Counted from the stretch's first letter, positions 14,942 to 24,198 are shown. The stretch is 64,000 bases of DNA from Salidesulfovibrio onnuriiensis (GCF_008001235.1 NZ_CP040751.1:2029001-2093000), one strand, 5' to 3'. The notes: a model not told the origin generated them from the sequence alone. Program-made: numbers and translations.

Positions 14942-16783
14942 TTATTGCGCGGCTTTCTTGCGCTTGCCTTCCTGGCGGTGGCGCACCTGGGCGGAAAGCT
15001 CGGCCTTGCGCAGGCGGATGGACTGGGGGGTGACCTCAACGAGTTCGTCCTCGCGGATGAAGTTGAGCGCCCGCTCCAGGGTCATGGGCTTGACGGGGGT
15101 GAGGATTACGGCCTCGTCCTTGCCGGAAGCGCGCATGTTGGTGAGCTTCTTTTCCTTGGCCGGGTTCACGTTGATGTCGTTCTCGCGGTTGTGCTCGCCC
15201 ACGATGAGCCCTTCATAGAGGGGATCGCCGGGCACGACGAACATCTGGCCGCGCGGCTCCAGGTTGAAGATGCCGTAGGCCACGCCCTTGCCCGCGCGGT
15301 CGGCCACGATGGAGCCGGTGTAGCGGGACGGGAACTCGCCACGGTACTCGCCGTATCCCTCCAGGTAGGAGTTCATGATGCCGGTGCCCTTGGTGTCGGT
15401 CAGGAATTCGTCGCGGTAGCCGATGAGCGAACGGGACGGCACCGAGAACTCGATGCGCACCCGGCCGGTGCCGTGGTTGACCATGTTGGTCATGCGCGCC
15501 TTGCGGGCCGAGAGCTTTTCGGTGACCACGCCCATGAAGACTTCGTCGCAGTCCACGTAGAGGTGCTCGATGGGTTCCAGCTTCTTGCCGTCCTCGTTCC
15601 TGTAGATGACCTCGGGACGGCCCACGGAAAGCTCGAAGCCTTCGCGGCGCATGGTTTCGACCAGGATGGCCATCTGGAATTCGCCGCGGCCCTTGACCAG
15701 GAACGCGTCGCGGTATTCGGTGTCCTCGACCTGGATGGCCACGTTGAGCAGGGTCTCGCGGTGCAGGCGCTCGCGGATCTTGGTGCCCTGCACCAGCTTG
15801 CCTTCCTGTCCGGCCAGGGGCGAGGTGTTGATGGAGAATTTCATGGAGACCGTGGGCTCGTCCACGGTGATTCGCGGCAGGGCCTTGGGGGCTTCCTTGT
15901 TGCAGATGGTGTCGCCGATCTTGACGTCCTCGATGCCGGCCAGCACCACGATGTCGCCGGGCTGGGCGGAGTCGGTGGGCACCATGATCGGGCCGTCGTA
16001 GGTCTGGAGCTTGGTGACCTTGAGCTGCTTGGGCTGGCCGCTCTCGCCGATACGCACCAGGGTGTCCTGGTCCTTGACGTCGCCGTGGTAGATCTTGCCG
16101 ATGGCCAGACGGCCCACGTAGTCGGAGTAGCTCAGGTCGGAAACGAGCATCTGGAACGGTTCCGCCGGGTCATATGCCGGGCCGGGGATCTTGTCCACGA
16201 TCATGTCCAGCAGGATGTGCAGGTTTTCGCCGCGCTCGTCCGGGCCTTCCATGGCGATGCCGTCGCGGCCGATGGCGTAGAGCAGCGGGAAGTCGAGCTG
16301 GTCCTCGGTTGCGTCCAGGTCGATGAACAGGTCGTAGATTTCGTTGAGCACTTCGTCGGGACGCGCGTCCTGGCGGTCCACCTTGTTGATGACCACGGCG
16401 ATGGTCAGGCCCTGGTCCAGCGCCTTTTTGAGCACGAACCGGGTCTGGGGCAGGGGGCCTTCGGAGGCGTCCACCAGCAGGATGGCGCCGTCGGCCATGG
16501 ACAGGGAACGCTCCACCTCGCCGCCGAAGTCGGCGTGGCCCGGGGTGTCGATGATGTTGATCTTGACGTCCTTCCAGACAACCGAACAGTTCTTGGCGGC
16601 GATGGTGATGCCGCGCTCCCGTTCGAGGTCCATGGAATCCATGATGCGGTCGTCCACTTCCTGTCCTTCGCGGAACAGGCCGGACTGCTTGAACATGGCA
16701 TCCACCAGCGTGGTTTTCCCATGGTCGACGTGGGCGATGATGGCAATATTGCGAAGCTGTTCGTTACGGGCCTTTTGGGTCAT
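14942..16783 (-). CDS. typA: Ribosome-associated GTPase TypA/BipA
   Basis: A 613-residue translational GTPase. G1 AHVDHGKTT (near 16-24), G2 region ERGITI (near 57), G3 DTPGHADF (near 78-85) and G4 NKVD (near 132) are all intact. They are followed by EF-G-like domains and a basic C-terminus (KKAAQ). TypA binds ribosomes and is needed for growth under stress or at low temperature in other bacteria. The frame is open to 16894. ATG 16783 (MTQKARNEQLRN) has GGAG 9 nt upstream; ATG 16798 (MENKE) is possible but lacks a site. It stands alone, with a long palindromic element upstream. Confidence 0.95.
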   Translation of the reverse strand: MTQKARNEQLRNIAIIAHVDHGKTTLVDAMFKQSGLFREGQEVDDRIMDSMDLERERGITIAAKNCSVVWKDVKINIIDTPGHADFGGEVERSLSMADGAILLVDASEGPLPQTRFVLKKALDQGLTIAVVINKVDRQDARPDEVLNEIYDLFIDLDATEDQLDFPLLYAIGRDGIAMEGPDERGENLHILLDMIVDKIPGPAYDPAEPFQMLVSDLSYSDYVGRLAIGKIYHGDVKDQDTLVRIGESGQPKQLKVTKLQTYDGPIMVPTDSAQPGDIVVLAGIEDVKIGDTICNKEAPKALPRITVDEPTVSMKFSINTSPLAGQEGKLVQGTKIRERLHRETLLNVAIQVEDTEYRDAFLVKGRGEFQMAILVETMRREGFELSVGRPEVIYRNEDGKKLEPIEHLYVDCDEVFMGVVTEKLSARKARMTNMVNHGTGRVRIEFSVPSRSLIGYRDEFLTDTKGTGIMNSYLEGYGEYRGEFPSRYTGSIVADRAGKGVAYGIFNLEPRGQMFVVPGDPLYEGLIVGEHNRENDINVNPAKEKKLTNMRASGKDEAVILTPVKPMTLERALNFIREDELVEVTPQSIRLRKAELSAQVRHRQEGKRKKAAQ

Positions 16784-16875
16784 TTCCTTGTTCTCCATTA
16801 AATATATGATCTGCTCTGTGGCGAAGTGGGCATTATATGAAAGATGCGGCGCAGGCAAGTAAAGAATACGTGACA

Positions 16876-17051
16876 GGCTGCTGATAAACCGCAATCTGCG
16901 GCGTTAAGTGAATTGTTGGCGAGGCTTCCGAGCCAAACAAGACCTTACGCCTGAGGTGCTCTGCAAAAAAGCCAATCCCTCGTGTATGTCCCGATACACG
17001 TCGGGCCCGGCTTTGTTTTACTCCTGGCATCTCACGGTTTCTGAGCAGCCT
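16876..17051. repeat. Long imperfect palindrome, copy B
   Basis: About 176 bases with nested stems: AGGCTGCT (16875-16882) with AGCAGCCT (17044-17051); AAACCG (16886-16891) with CGGTTT (17035-17040); AAAGCC (16968-16973) with GGCTTT (17009-17014); and a central CGTGTAT (16981-16987) / ATACACG (16994-17000). The outer parts align with copy A: GGCTG-ATAA-CCG on the left and CGG-TTCTGA-CAGCC on the right. It lies between typA and the divergent amino acid permease gene. Short open frames inside it look like by-products of the repeat. Confidence 0.7.
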
Positions 17052-17256
17052 TGCTTGGCCAAAAGCACGATTTTACGTGGCTTCGTACCGCCTTTGCCTG
17101 GGGTGTTTTTATAATTCCGATGGGAGCGTCATCAGTTTTTTGTTCGTGTCCACGACAGAAAGCAAATATCCGGGCAGGATGCTTTAGATTTATTTCCATT
17201 TTCATGCCTTTGGCCTAAGGTGCGTGAGAATAGTCTTTCCAAATCAAGGAGCGGGC

Positions 17257-18498
17257 ATGTCGAACAGTACGGGCGGGCCGGGCACGGCAAGGGTCGTCAC
17301 CACGGCCATGATGGTCACGGGCAACATGGTGGGCGCGGGCATCCTGGCGCTGCCCATCAACCTCGGCCCGGCCGGGCTCATCCCGGCCGTATGCGGCACT
17401 TTGTTGCTCTGGCTGCTCATGACCTTCACTGCCATCATCTATTCGCGGCAGAAGGCGCTGGTGGAGGGCGAGAATGCGGACCTGCCCTCGTTCTTCGGGC
17501 AGGTGCTGGGGCCGGGCGGCAAATGGCTCAGCGTGGCCGCCAACCTGGTCATCCTGTACGGCCTGCTCACCGCCTACCTTGCCGGGGTCGCCTCGGTGCT
17601 GATCAATCTTTTCAAGCTGCCCGTGCCCGAGTGGGGAGCTCTGGTGGGGTATTTCGCGGTGGCCGTGCTGCTGACCTCGTTCGGCGCCGTGGTCATGCGC
17701 CGGGGCAACGCCGTGCTCATGCTGGCCATGTGGGGCGCTTTTCTCGGGCTCATCATCATGACCGCGCCGCACATGGACGGCTCCCGCATGACCATGGACG
17801 ACTGGGGTTTCCTGCCGTCCGGGCTGCCTGTGCTCATCGCCGCCTTTCATTTCCACAACCTCATTCCGACCCTGTGCCGGACCCTGGACCAGGATCGGGC
17901 GGCCATCACCAAGGCCATATGGAGCGGCACCGTGCTGGGGCTGCTCATGAACCTGGCCTGGATCGTGGTGGTGGTCAGCGCCCTGCCCATGGAGGCCGCA
18001 AACGGCGTGGACATCCTGCACGCCTATGCCGCCAACCAGCCCGCCACCGTTCCTCTGGCCCGGGTCATCGGCGGGGCGGGCTTCCTGCAGCTGGCCCTGG
18101 TCTTTTCCCTGGTGGCCATGACCACCTCGTTCATGGCCAACGGCATCGCCCTGCAGAGCTTCATGGGCGACCTGTGCAGCGAAACCCTGGGAACGTCCAG
18201 CAAGAGCGTTGTCTGGCCCCTGGCCTTTGTGCCGCCGCTGCTGGTGGCCCTGGTGTATCCGAATATCTTCCTGTCCGCGCTGAACCTGGTGGGCGGGGTG
18301 GGCATCAACCTGCTTTTCGGCATCCTGCCGGGCGTGCTGCTCGTCAAGTCCGCTGGGGGAAGCTCCCTGAGGCGCGCGGCCGGGTGGATAATGGTTGCCC
18401 TTTTCGGCGTTATCCTGTTACTCGAACTCGGACAGGAGTCCGGTCTTTTGCGCATATCGCCAGATGTTGAGTACTGGACTGCGAAATGCGCACAATAA
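17257..18498 (+). CDS. Amino acid permease of the aromatic (HAAAP) type
   Basis: A 413-residue membrane protein with about eleven hydrophobic segments. The family signature GNMVGAGILALPINLGPAG lies near residues 22-40. The HAAAP family includes TyrP, Mtr, TdcC and SdaC, which carry aromatic or hydroxy amino acids with protons or sodium. ATG 17257 follows AAGGAGCGGGC; the frame is open from GTG 17224 but that lacks a site. The aspartase gene begins 27 bases after its stop, so they are probably one operon. This suggests the permease feeds aspartase, yet an aspartate specificity would be unusual for this family. Confidence 0.85.
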   Translation: MSNSTGGPGTARVVTTAMMVTGNMVGAGILALPINLGPAGLIPAVCGTLLLWLLMTFTAIIYSRQKALVEGENADLPSFFGQVLGPGGKWLSVAANLVILYGLLTAYLAGVASVLINLFKLPVPEWGALVGYFAVAVLLTSFGAVVMRRGNAVLMLAMWGAFLGLIIMTAPHMDGSRMTMDDWGFLPSGLPVLIAAFHFHNLIPTLCRTLDQDRAAITKAIWSGTVLGLLMNLAWIVVVVSALPMEAANGVDILHAYAANQPATVPLARVIGGAGFLQLALVFSLVAMTTSFMANGIALQSFMGDLCSETLGTSSKSVVWPLAFVPPLLVALVYPNIFLSALNLVGGVGINLLFGILPGVLLVKSAGGSSLRRAAGWIMVALFGVILLLELGQESGLLRISPDVEYWTAKCAQ

Positions 18499-18525
18499 GG
18501 TCCAATAAATTCTGAAGAGGGAAGA

Positions 18526-19938
18526 ATGAACGATCAATGCAGAATTGAATGCGACTGCATCGGAGAGATGCCCGTTCCCAAGGATGCCTACTACGGCTGC
18601 CAGACCTTGCGGGCCATGAACAATTATCACATTACCGGGATCCCCATCTCCCATTATCCCCGGCTGGTGAACGCACTGGCCTACATCAAGATGGCCGCCG
18701 CCCAGGCCAACGCCTCCCTGGGCATGCTGGACGAGGAGATCGCCCGGGCCATCTGCCGTGCCTGCGAGGACGTTCTTTCCGGCAAACTGCTGGAGCATTT
18801 CGTTGTGGACTGCATCCAGGGCGGGGCGGGAACCTCCACCAACATGAACGCCAACGAGGTCATCGCCAACAGGGCCTTGGAACTCATGGGCCGGGAAAAG
18901 GGCGACTACCAATTCCTCTCGCCCAATACGCACGTGAACATGTCCCAGTCCACCAACGACGTGTACCCCACGGCGCTGCGCATCGCCCTGGTGCTGGAGA
19001 TCCGGGAACTCATCGATTCCATGCACCATCTGCGCCGCACCTTCGAGGCCAAGGGCAACGAGTTCGCGGATATCATCAAGATGGGCCGCACCCAGCTCCA
19101 GGATGCCGTGCCCATGACCCTGGGCCAGGAGTTTCACGCCTGGGCGGTCATGATCGGCGAGGACGAGCACCGGCTTCGGGAGGCCCAGGCCCTGGTGCAC
19201 GAGATCAACATGGGGGCCACGGCCATCGGCACCGGGCTCAACGCCCACCCGGACTATGCCCGGGCCGTGACCGAGAAGCTGGTGGAACTGACCACCTTGC
19301 CCCTCACGCTTTCCCCCGACCTGGTGGAGGCCACCCAAGATACCGGCGCCTATGTGCAGCTTTCCGGGGTGCTCAAGCGCGTTACGGTCAAGCTCTCCAA
19401 GATCTGCAACGACCTGCGCCTGCTTTCCAGCGGCCCCCGCTGCGGCCTGAACGAGATCAACCTGCCGCCCATGGCCCCCGGCTCCTCCATCATGCCCGGT
19501 AAGGTCAACCCGGTCATCCCCGAGGTGCTCAATCAGATCGCCTTTAAGGTCATCGGCAACGACCTGACCGTGACCATGGCCGCCGAGGCCGGGCAGCTGG
19601 AGCTCAATGTCATGGAACCGGTGCTGGGCCAGAGCCTGTTCGAGTCCATCAACATCCTGCGCCGGGGCTGCGTGACCCTTGCGGACAAGTGCGTCCGCGG
19701 CATCACTGCCAATGCGGACCGCTGTCGGGCCATGGTGGAGCATTCCATCGGCCTGGTTACGGCGCTCAATCCCTACATCGGCTATGAAAAGGCCACGGAG
19801 ATCGCCAAGGAGGCCATGGCCACCAACGGATCGGTTTATGACATCGTTCTGGAAAAGGGGTACATGACCAAGGAGGAGCTGGAGGACGTCCTCAAGCCGG
19901 AAAACATGACCAGACCGAGGTACTTCCACAAGGGATAG
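18526..19938 (+). CDS. aspA: Aspartate ammonia-lyase (aspartase)
   Basis: A 470-residue member of the aspartase/fumarase superfamily, which converts L-aspartate to fumarate and ammonia. The signature loop GSSIMPGKVNP lies near residue 318. Other conserved parts are GGAGTSTNMNANEV (near 99-112), NMSQSTNDVYPTA (near 137-149) and MGRTQLQDAVP (near 185-195). The TSTNMNANEVIANRA form favours aspartase over class II fumarase. It is preceded by GAAGAGGGAAGA. Fumarate made here could serve as an electron acceptor or biosynthetic precursor. With the permease upstream it forms an amino acid uptake and deamination unit. Confidence 0.9.
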   Translation: MNDQCRIECDCIGEMPVPKDAYYGCQTLRAMNNYHITGIPISHYPRLVNALAYIKMAAAQANASLGMLDEEIARAICRACEDVLSGKLLEHFVVDCIQGGAGTSTNMNANEVIANRALELMGREKGDYQFLSPNTHVNMSQSTNDVYPTALRIALVLEIRELIDSMHHLRRTFEAKGNEFADIIKMGRTQLQDAVPMTLGQEFHAWAVMIGEDEHRLREAQALVHEINMGATAIGTGLNAHPDYARAVTEKLVELTTLPLTLSPDLVEATQDTGAYVQLSGVLKRVTVKLSKICNDLRLLSSGPRCGLNEINLPPMAPGSSIMPGKVNPVIPEVLNQIAFKVIGNDLTVTMAAEAGQLELNVMEPVLGQSLFESINILRRGCVTLADKCVRGITANADRCRAMVEHSIGLVTALNPYIGYEKATEIAKEAMATNGSVYDIVLEKGYMTKEELEDVLKPENMTRPRYFHKG

Positions 19939-20271
19939 GCTGCGTTGTGCAAGACGGCCTGCACCGTCGAAGTTTTGTCTGGCCTGTCCCGGGAAGCCTG
20001 TAATGGTGTGCATTGGGGCAGGCCATAATTTTGTCGTTTCGGGGTTCTTGTGTCAAAATCGGCACGTTGTGAGTGGGGTGGTGAAAAAGTATGCAGTTTA
20101 AATAATATCAATTAAATCAATAAGTTGAATTTAAGTTGCTGAAATGGCACGGCATTCGCAAGAAAAAGGGCCAGTTGAAGGTTTTTTGACAGAACTTTGA
20201 CCCGCCGGGGAGAGGGAGAAACTGCCGGGCGGAACGGTTCACGGAAGAATCGCCAATAATGGAGGCCACGG
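19939..20271 (+). other. Intergenic region ahead of the RlpA-like gene
   Basis: These 333 bases hold no credible gene. Their second half is AT-rich (about 20060-20140), as expected for an activator-binding or IHF-bendable region, and it ends in a sigma-54-type promoter at 20145-20160. The transcript leader would be about 100 bases, with AATGGAGG at 20258-20265 as ribosome-binding site. No terminator was found after aspA. Confidence 0.5.
20145..20160 (+). promoter_or_regulatory. Sigma-54 (-24/-12) type promoter
   Basis: TGGCACGGCATTCGCA matches the consensus TGGCACG-N4-TTGCA except C for T at one place in the -12 box, and it keeps the GG-N10-GC spacing (GG 20146-20147, GC 20158-20159). AT-rich DNA lies directly upstream. 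It should drive the RlpA-like lipoprotein gene at 20272. Confidence 0.65.
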
Positions 20272-21051
20272 ATGCGCCGTTACAATCTTGTTTTTGCACT
20301 GCTGATCATCGTGCTCATGTCGGGTTGTTCCACCATGAACAAGCTCAACCCGTTCCCGCAGCACGTCTATTCTTCGCCTTCCACCAACAAGGCAACCAAG
20401 TCCACCACCGCCTACGATCCCAAGACCAAGCCCTACAAGGTCCTGGGCGTGACCTATTATCCGCTCAAGTCCGCCAGCGGCTATGACGAGGTCGGCTATG
20501 CCTCCTGGTACGGCAGTGACTTCCACGGCAAGAAGACCGCCACGGGCGAGATCTACAACATGTACGGCCTGACCGCCGCCCACAAGACCCTGCCTCTGGG
20601 CACCCGCGTCAAGGTGACCAACCTTGCCAACGGGCGTTCCGCATATCTGGTTGTCAACGACCGTGGCCCGTTTGTCCGCGGCAGGACCATCGATCTTTCC
20701 TACGGCGCCGCCAAGCAGCTCGGTTCCGTGAACGAGGGCGTCATCAAGGTGCGCATCACCGCCGTGGGCACGGTCCCGGCCACTGTCCCCGCTGTGAACA
20801 AGACCGTCGTGGCCAGCGCGTCCAAGGCCTACCATGTTCGCGTGGGCGCCTATTCCCAGCGCAGCAACGCCGCCAAGGTGCACAACCAGCTCAAGCAGGC
20901 CGGGTACGTGTATTCCCGTATCCGCCAGGTGGAAAGCAACGGCCGCGTCCTGCATGTGGTCCAGGCCGGTTCCTATGCGAGCCGCGACCAGGCTGATCGC
21001 GTGTTGTCCAGGCTCAAGAAGGCCTTCCCCTCCAGCTACATCACTTCCTAG
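20272..21051 (+). CDS. rlpA: RlpA-like lipoprotein with DPBB and SPOR domains
   Basis: A 259-residue lipoprotein. The signal peptide ends in the lipobox LMSGC (Cys19). A double-psi beta-barrel domain (about 78-165) follows, containing GYASWYGSDFHGKKTATGE, PLGTRVKVTN and VVNDRGPF. A C-terminal SPOR domain (about 183-259) contains YHVRVGAYSQ and HVVQAGSYASRDQA. RlpA proteins bind denuded septal glycan through SPOR; in Pseudomonas the barrel is a lytic transglycosylase acting on such glycan. The gene is monocistronic, with its own sigma-54-like promoter and a terminator. Sigma-54 control of a septal or cell-wall enzyme is unusual and would tie it to motility, envelope or nutrient regulons. Confidence 0.88.
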   Translation: MRRYNLVFALLIIVLMSGCSTMNKLNPFPQHVYSSPSTNKATKSTTAYDPKTKPYKVLGVTYYPLKSASGYDEVGYASWYGSDFHGKKTATGEIYNMYGLTAAHKTLPLGTRVKVTNLANGRSAYLVVNDRGPFVRGRTIDLSYGAAKQLGSVNEGVIKVRITAVGTVPATVPAVNKTVVASASKAYHVRVGAYSQRSNAAKVHNQLKQAGYVYSRIRQVESNGRVLHVVQAGSYASRDQADRVLSRLKKAFPSSYITS

Positions 21052-21074
21052 ATTTCAGAACCACATGAATTGAA

Positions 21075-21104
21075 AAAGGCCGGGAGCAAACGCTTCCGGC
21101 CTTT
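21075..21104. terminator. Bidirectional terminator after rlpA
   Basis: AAAGGCCGG (21075-21083) pairs with CCGGCCTTT (21096-21104), with an inner AGC/GCT extension around AAAC. It lies between the convergent rlpA-like gene and the minus-strand HD-GYP gene and can end both; the minus strand reads into TTTTTCAATT. Confidence 0.85.
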
Positions 21105-21127
21105 CTGTCATGATTTTGAACAGCGGC

Positions 21128-24040
21128 TTACTGCGTGGATTCGGCCTGGATGCTGCCTTCGAGGATTTCCTTGACCGCCTTGCTTTCCTTCTGGTGGTCG
21201 CCCAGGTTGCGGCCGACAAACTTGCGCCATGCGCTGCTGAGCATGCGCCACTGGGCCTCCTCGAAGCGGATCTCCGGGCTGATCTTGGCCTGGCGGGCCC
21301 GTTCATTGACCATGCGCATGAAGTTTTCCAGCTTCAGGTCCGAACTCATGATCTTGAGGCAGTTGAGGATGTGGCTGACAAGATATTGGCGCACCTTGGG
21401 ATGGGTGTAGTATTCCTCCAGCTGCCCCCTGTCGAAGCCGAACTTGTGGCCGAAGTACTTGCGGACGCTGTTGAGGATCTTCTCATTGGCCACGTCGTAC
21501 TTCTTCTTGCCCACGATGAAATCCCGCAGGGTGGAGAGCACCGGGCGGCACAGTTCGCGCGGGAAGCAGCGCTGCTTGGTGGCCGTGCCCCGGATGTCCG
21601 TGGTGATGGGATAGGTGGCGTCCACGGGTTCGAACAGTCCCCTGCCGAAGGCGTCCATGAGGCTGTGGACGTAGTGCTTGTACCCGTTGCCGATGATGTC
21701 CTGGTAGGCCTCCAGGTTCTCGTTGAGAATGGTCATGATGGCTTCGGTGCGGTTGTTGACGCGCAGGGTGATGTCCACCTTGTATTCGTCCACGACCCAG
21801 GCCACTTCCTTGGGGTCGGAGTATTTGCTGGCCTGGTCCTCGAGGCAGTCCAGCAGGCGGTCGCGGAAATGATAGACCGCCTCGTCCATCATTTCGCCCA
21901 GCATGTTCATGGCGCAGGTCACCGAGGTCGCGATGATCCCCTTGATGCCGGGGGCCCCCGAATCGAGCTTGTTTTCCAGCTCCTTGATTTTGGCCTGGCA
22001 GTGGGTCATGTGGCGGTTGATGATGTTCTGCCGGAAGTCGTCATAGGCTTCCTGCACCTCCCGCACCGGCACCGGCAGGCTGTACGAGGTGAAGAACCTG
22101 CAGAAATAGTAGCGGTAGCGGTCCGTAATTTCCGTGGAGAAGTCCATGACCTCCACGGCCATGTTGGAGTGCAGTTTCTTCATGAGCGTGGGCACGTCCG
22201 AGATGAGCCCCTGGGAGCCGAGGTCCTTCTGTTCGTCGGGAATCTTCTCCCGCTTGATGAGTATGCGCTCCATGTGGGTGCACAGTTCGTCCAGGGCAAA
22301 GGGCTTCTTGAGGATGCAGGACGGTTGGAACGAAATGATCTCGTTGAGCAGGCTTCTGTCTTCGCCTCGGGTCATGATCATGGTGGCCGTGGCGCTGAGG
22401 CTTTCGCTCCAGGCCATCTTTTCCATGATCTCCCGCAGATTGAGGCCCGGAAGCTCCCATTCGCAGATGAAGATGTCGGGCAGGTTCTTGTTCAGCTCTT
22501 CCCACACCTCGGTTCCGCTGGAAAGGGGGACGACCTTGGCGGCCCCGCGTCCCTTGAGCTCCTGGGCAATGCTTTTGCGCATGAGCGAGTTGTTTTCCGC
22601 CAGCACGATGGTCTTGCCGACAATGGGTGCCTGCCTGCGCCGCGCTGCCGACCGGGGCATCGTTTCGGACGTCGTTGGCGATGCCTCGGCCCTTCGGCTC
22701 TGCTCCATGTATTCGAGGAAGGCGCGGCCGCAGGTGGGGCAGAATTGGGTACCCAGCGCCTCCCGCATGGTCTGAAGGGCTTCATGAGGCTTCTTCGCCT
22801 TTCTGTAGGGCCGTTCCGAGACCATGGCCTGATACGCGTCGCCCACGGCGATGATTCGGGCCATCAGGTTGATGGCATTGCCCTTGAGACCCGCCGGGTA
22901 CCCCTTTCCGTCAAAGCGTTCGTGGTGCTGGCGCACGGCCGGGATGACATCGTCCAGCCGGGCCAGGGGTTCCAGAAGCCGCGCCCCCGCTTCGGGGTGG
23001 CGGCGTATGGCTTCCATTTCCTCGGTGGAGAGCTCCTCGGGCTTGAGCAGCAGGGAGTCCCGGATGCCCACCTTGCCGATGTCGTGCAGGCGGGCGGCGA
23101 GCGTCAGGCGTTCCAGTTCCCCGAGGGAAAGGCCCAGCTGTCTTCCTATGGCCGCAGAGAGTTCCGCCACCTTTTCCGAGTGGCCGCGCGTGAAGGCGTC
23201 CCTGTTTTCCAGGGTCTGAACCATTTCGGCCATGCTGGTGTAGATGGTCTTGAATTCCTGGCGCATGGCCAGGTTTTCGCTTGCCAGCCTGGTCCTGTTG
23301 TCCATGAGCAGCCGCTCGGCCATCAGGATGAGCTGGGCGGTGCTGAAGGGTTTCTGGAGATGGGCGGCGGAATATCCCTCCAGGATGGACTGCAGGGCCT
23401 CGGACTGGCTGCTCCAGGACATGAGAGCGATGGGAATGTGCTCCATGCCCGGCATGTCCCGAATGGTTCTGCACAGGTGCTCGATCTTCATGTCGGGAAT
23501 GGCCACATCCAGAAAGATGAAGTCGGGATGGTGGTGCTTGAGGGCCTGGATCGTTGTTTCGCCGCAACCCGCCGTTGCGGCGCGGATGCCCATGGCCGGG
23601 AGTTCCGCCCTGAGGTGGGTGCGGATCTTCTGGGAAGGTTCGGCAATGAGAAAGCGCCAGTCTCTCGCGATACGCCTGCGCCGCAGGATTTCCCTTACGC
23701 GCGGAATGAGTTCGTTCTTGAGGTTGTGCTTGGGGATGTGCCCCCAGGCTCCGGCCAGGAAACCGTTCTCGACATGGTGTTCGTCAACGTCGGCGCTCAT
23801 GATCAGCACCGGTATCGGCGGGGTGGTTATTTCCTTGTTGACCTTGCTGCAGAGTTGGTAGCCGTTCATGCGGGGCATTTTCACGTCGGTGATGATGAGG
23901 TCGAAGGATCCTGTTGCGGCCGCTTCGAGGCCCTCGGCGCCATCCCGGGCAATGGTGATGGCGGCACCGGTTTTGGTGAGCATGTGGCTCACCATGTTCC
24001 GAACCGTCCTGCTGTCGTCGACAACCAGAATGTTCGGCAT
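21128..24040 (-). CDS. Triple-receiver HD-GYP protein with a novel C-terminal region
   Basis: A 970-residue cytoplasmic signalling protein. Receiver 1 (1-120) has VVDDS and phospho-acceptor Asp52. Receiver 2 (about 130-245) has Asp178 in FLDVAIPD. An HD-GYP domain (about 280-435) has HDIGK at 319-323, HHERFDGKGYP at 372-382, and so should hydrolyse cyclic di-GMP. Receiver 3 (about 476-597) is degenerate: AENN replaces the acid pocket and Glu527 stands where Asp should be. Residues about 605-970 form a helical region I do not recognise. ATG 24040 follows GAGGGGGTAAAC and gives a clean receiver start. It lies downstream of a receiver-PAS-LuxR gene and an EAL-HDOD gene on the same strand. Confidence 0.85.
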   Translation of the reverse strand: MPNILVVDDSRTVRNMVSHMLTKTGAAITIARDGAEGLEAAATGSFDLIITDVKMPRMNGYQLCSKVNKEITTPPIPVLIMSADVDEHHVENGFLAGAWGHIPKHNLKNELIPRVREILRRRRIARDWRFLIAEPSQKIRTHLRAELPAMGIRAATAGCGETTIQALKHHHPDFIFLDVAIPDMKIEHLCRTIRDMPGMEHIPIALMSWSSQSEALQSILEGYSAAHLQKPFSTAQLILMAERLLMDNRTRLASENLAMRQEFKTIYTSMAEMVQTLENRDAFTRGHSEKVAELSAAIGRQLGLSLGELERLTLAARLHDIGKVGIRDSLLLKPEELSTEEMEAIRRHPEAGARLLEPLARLDDVIPAVRQHHERFDGKGYPAGLKGNAINLMARIIAVGDAYQAMVSERPYRKAKKPHEALQTMREALGTQFCPTCGRAFLEYMEQSRRAEASPTTSETMPRSAARRRQAPIVGKTIVLAENNSLMRKSIAQELKGRGAAKVVPLSSGTEVWEELNKNLPDIFICEWELPGLNLREIMEKMAWSESLSATATMIMTRGEDRSLLNEIISFQPSCILKKPFALDELCTHMERILIKREKIPDEQKDLGSQGLISDVPTLMKKLHSNMAVEVMDFSTEITDRYRYYFCRFFTSYSLPVPVREVQEAYDDFRQNIINRHMTHCQAKIKELENKLDSGAPGIKGIIATSVTCAMNMLGEMMDEAVYHFRDRLLDCLEDQASKYSDPKEVAWVVDEYKVDITLRVNNRTEAIMTILNENLEAYQDIIGNGYKHYVHSLMDAFGRGLFEPVDATYPITTDIRGTATKQRCFPRELCRPVLSTLRDFIVGKKKYDVANEKILNSVRKYFGHKFGFDRGQLEEYYTHPKVRQYLVSHILNCLKIMSSDLKLENFMRMVNERARQAKISPEIRFEEAQWRMLSSAWRKFVGRNLGDHQKESKAVKEILEGSIQAESTQ

Positions 24041-24163
24041 GTTTACCCCCTCGGCAAATGCCGATCCAGGGACGTCCCTGGAAGTTTGGCCGCGCGGACC
24101 CGGGAATGGGTTGGTGTGGGAGGGCCCGGTCCGAGGCCCGCGCGGCATAATTGAGAATCATTT

Positions 24164-24169
24164 ATTATA
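24164..24169 (-). promoter_or_regulatory. Candidate sigma-70 -10 box for the HD-GYP gene
   Basis: On the minus strand the sequence GCATATAAT gives a perfect TATAAT at 24169-24164, about 125 bases before the start at 24040. No good -35 box lies at the normal distance; instead two dyads occupy the upstream region (24199-24237), so the promoter looks activator-dependent. Confidence 0.45.
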
Positions 24170-24198
24170 TGCCACTTCAGGGGTGTTCGGCACAACTT

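Noticed and set aside
16833-17114. Short frames on both strands inside palindrome B
   Set aside because: They have no ribosome-binding sites and their sequence is fixed by the inverted repeat.
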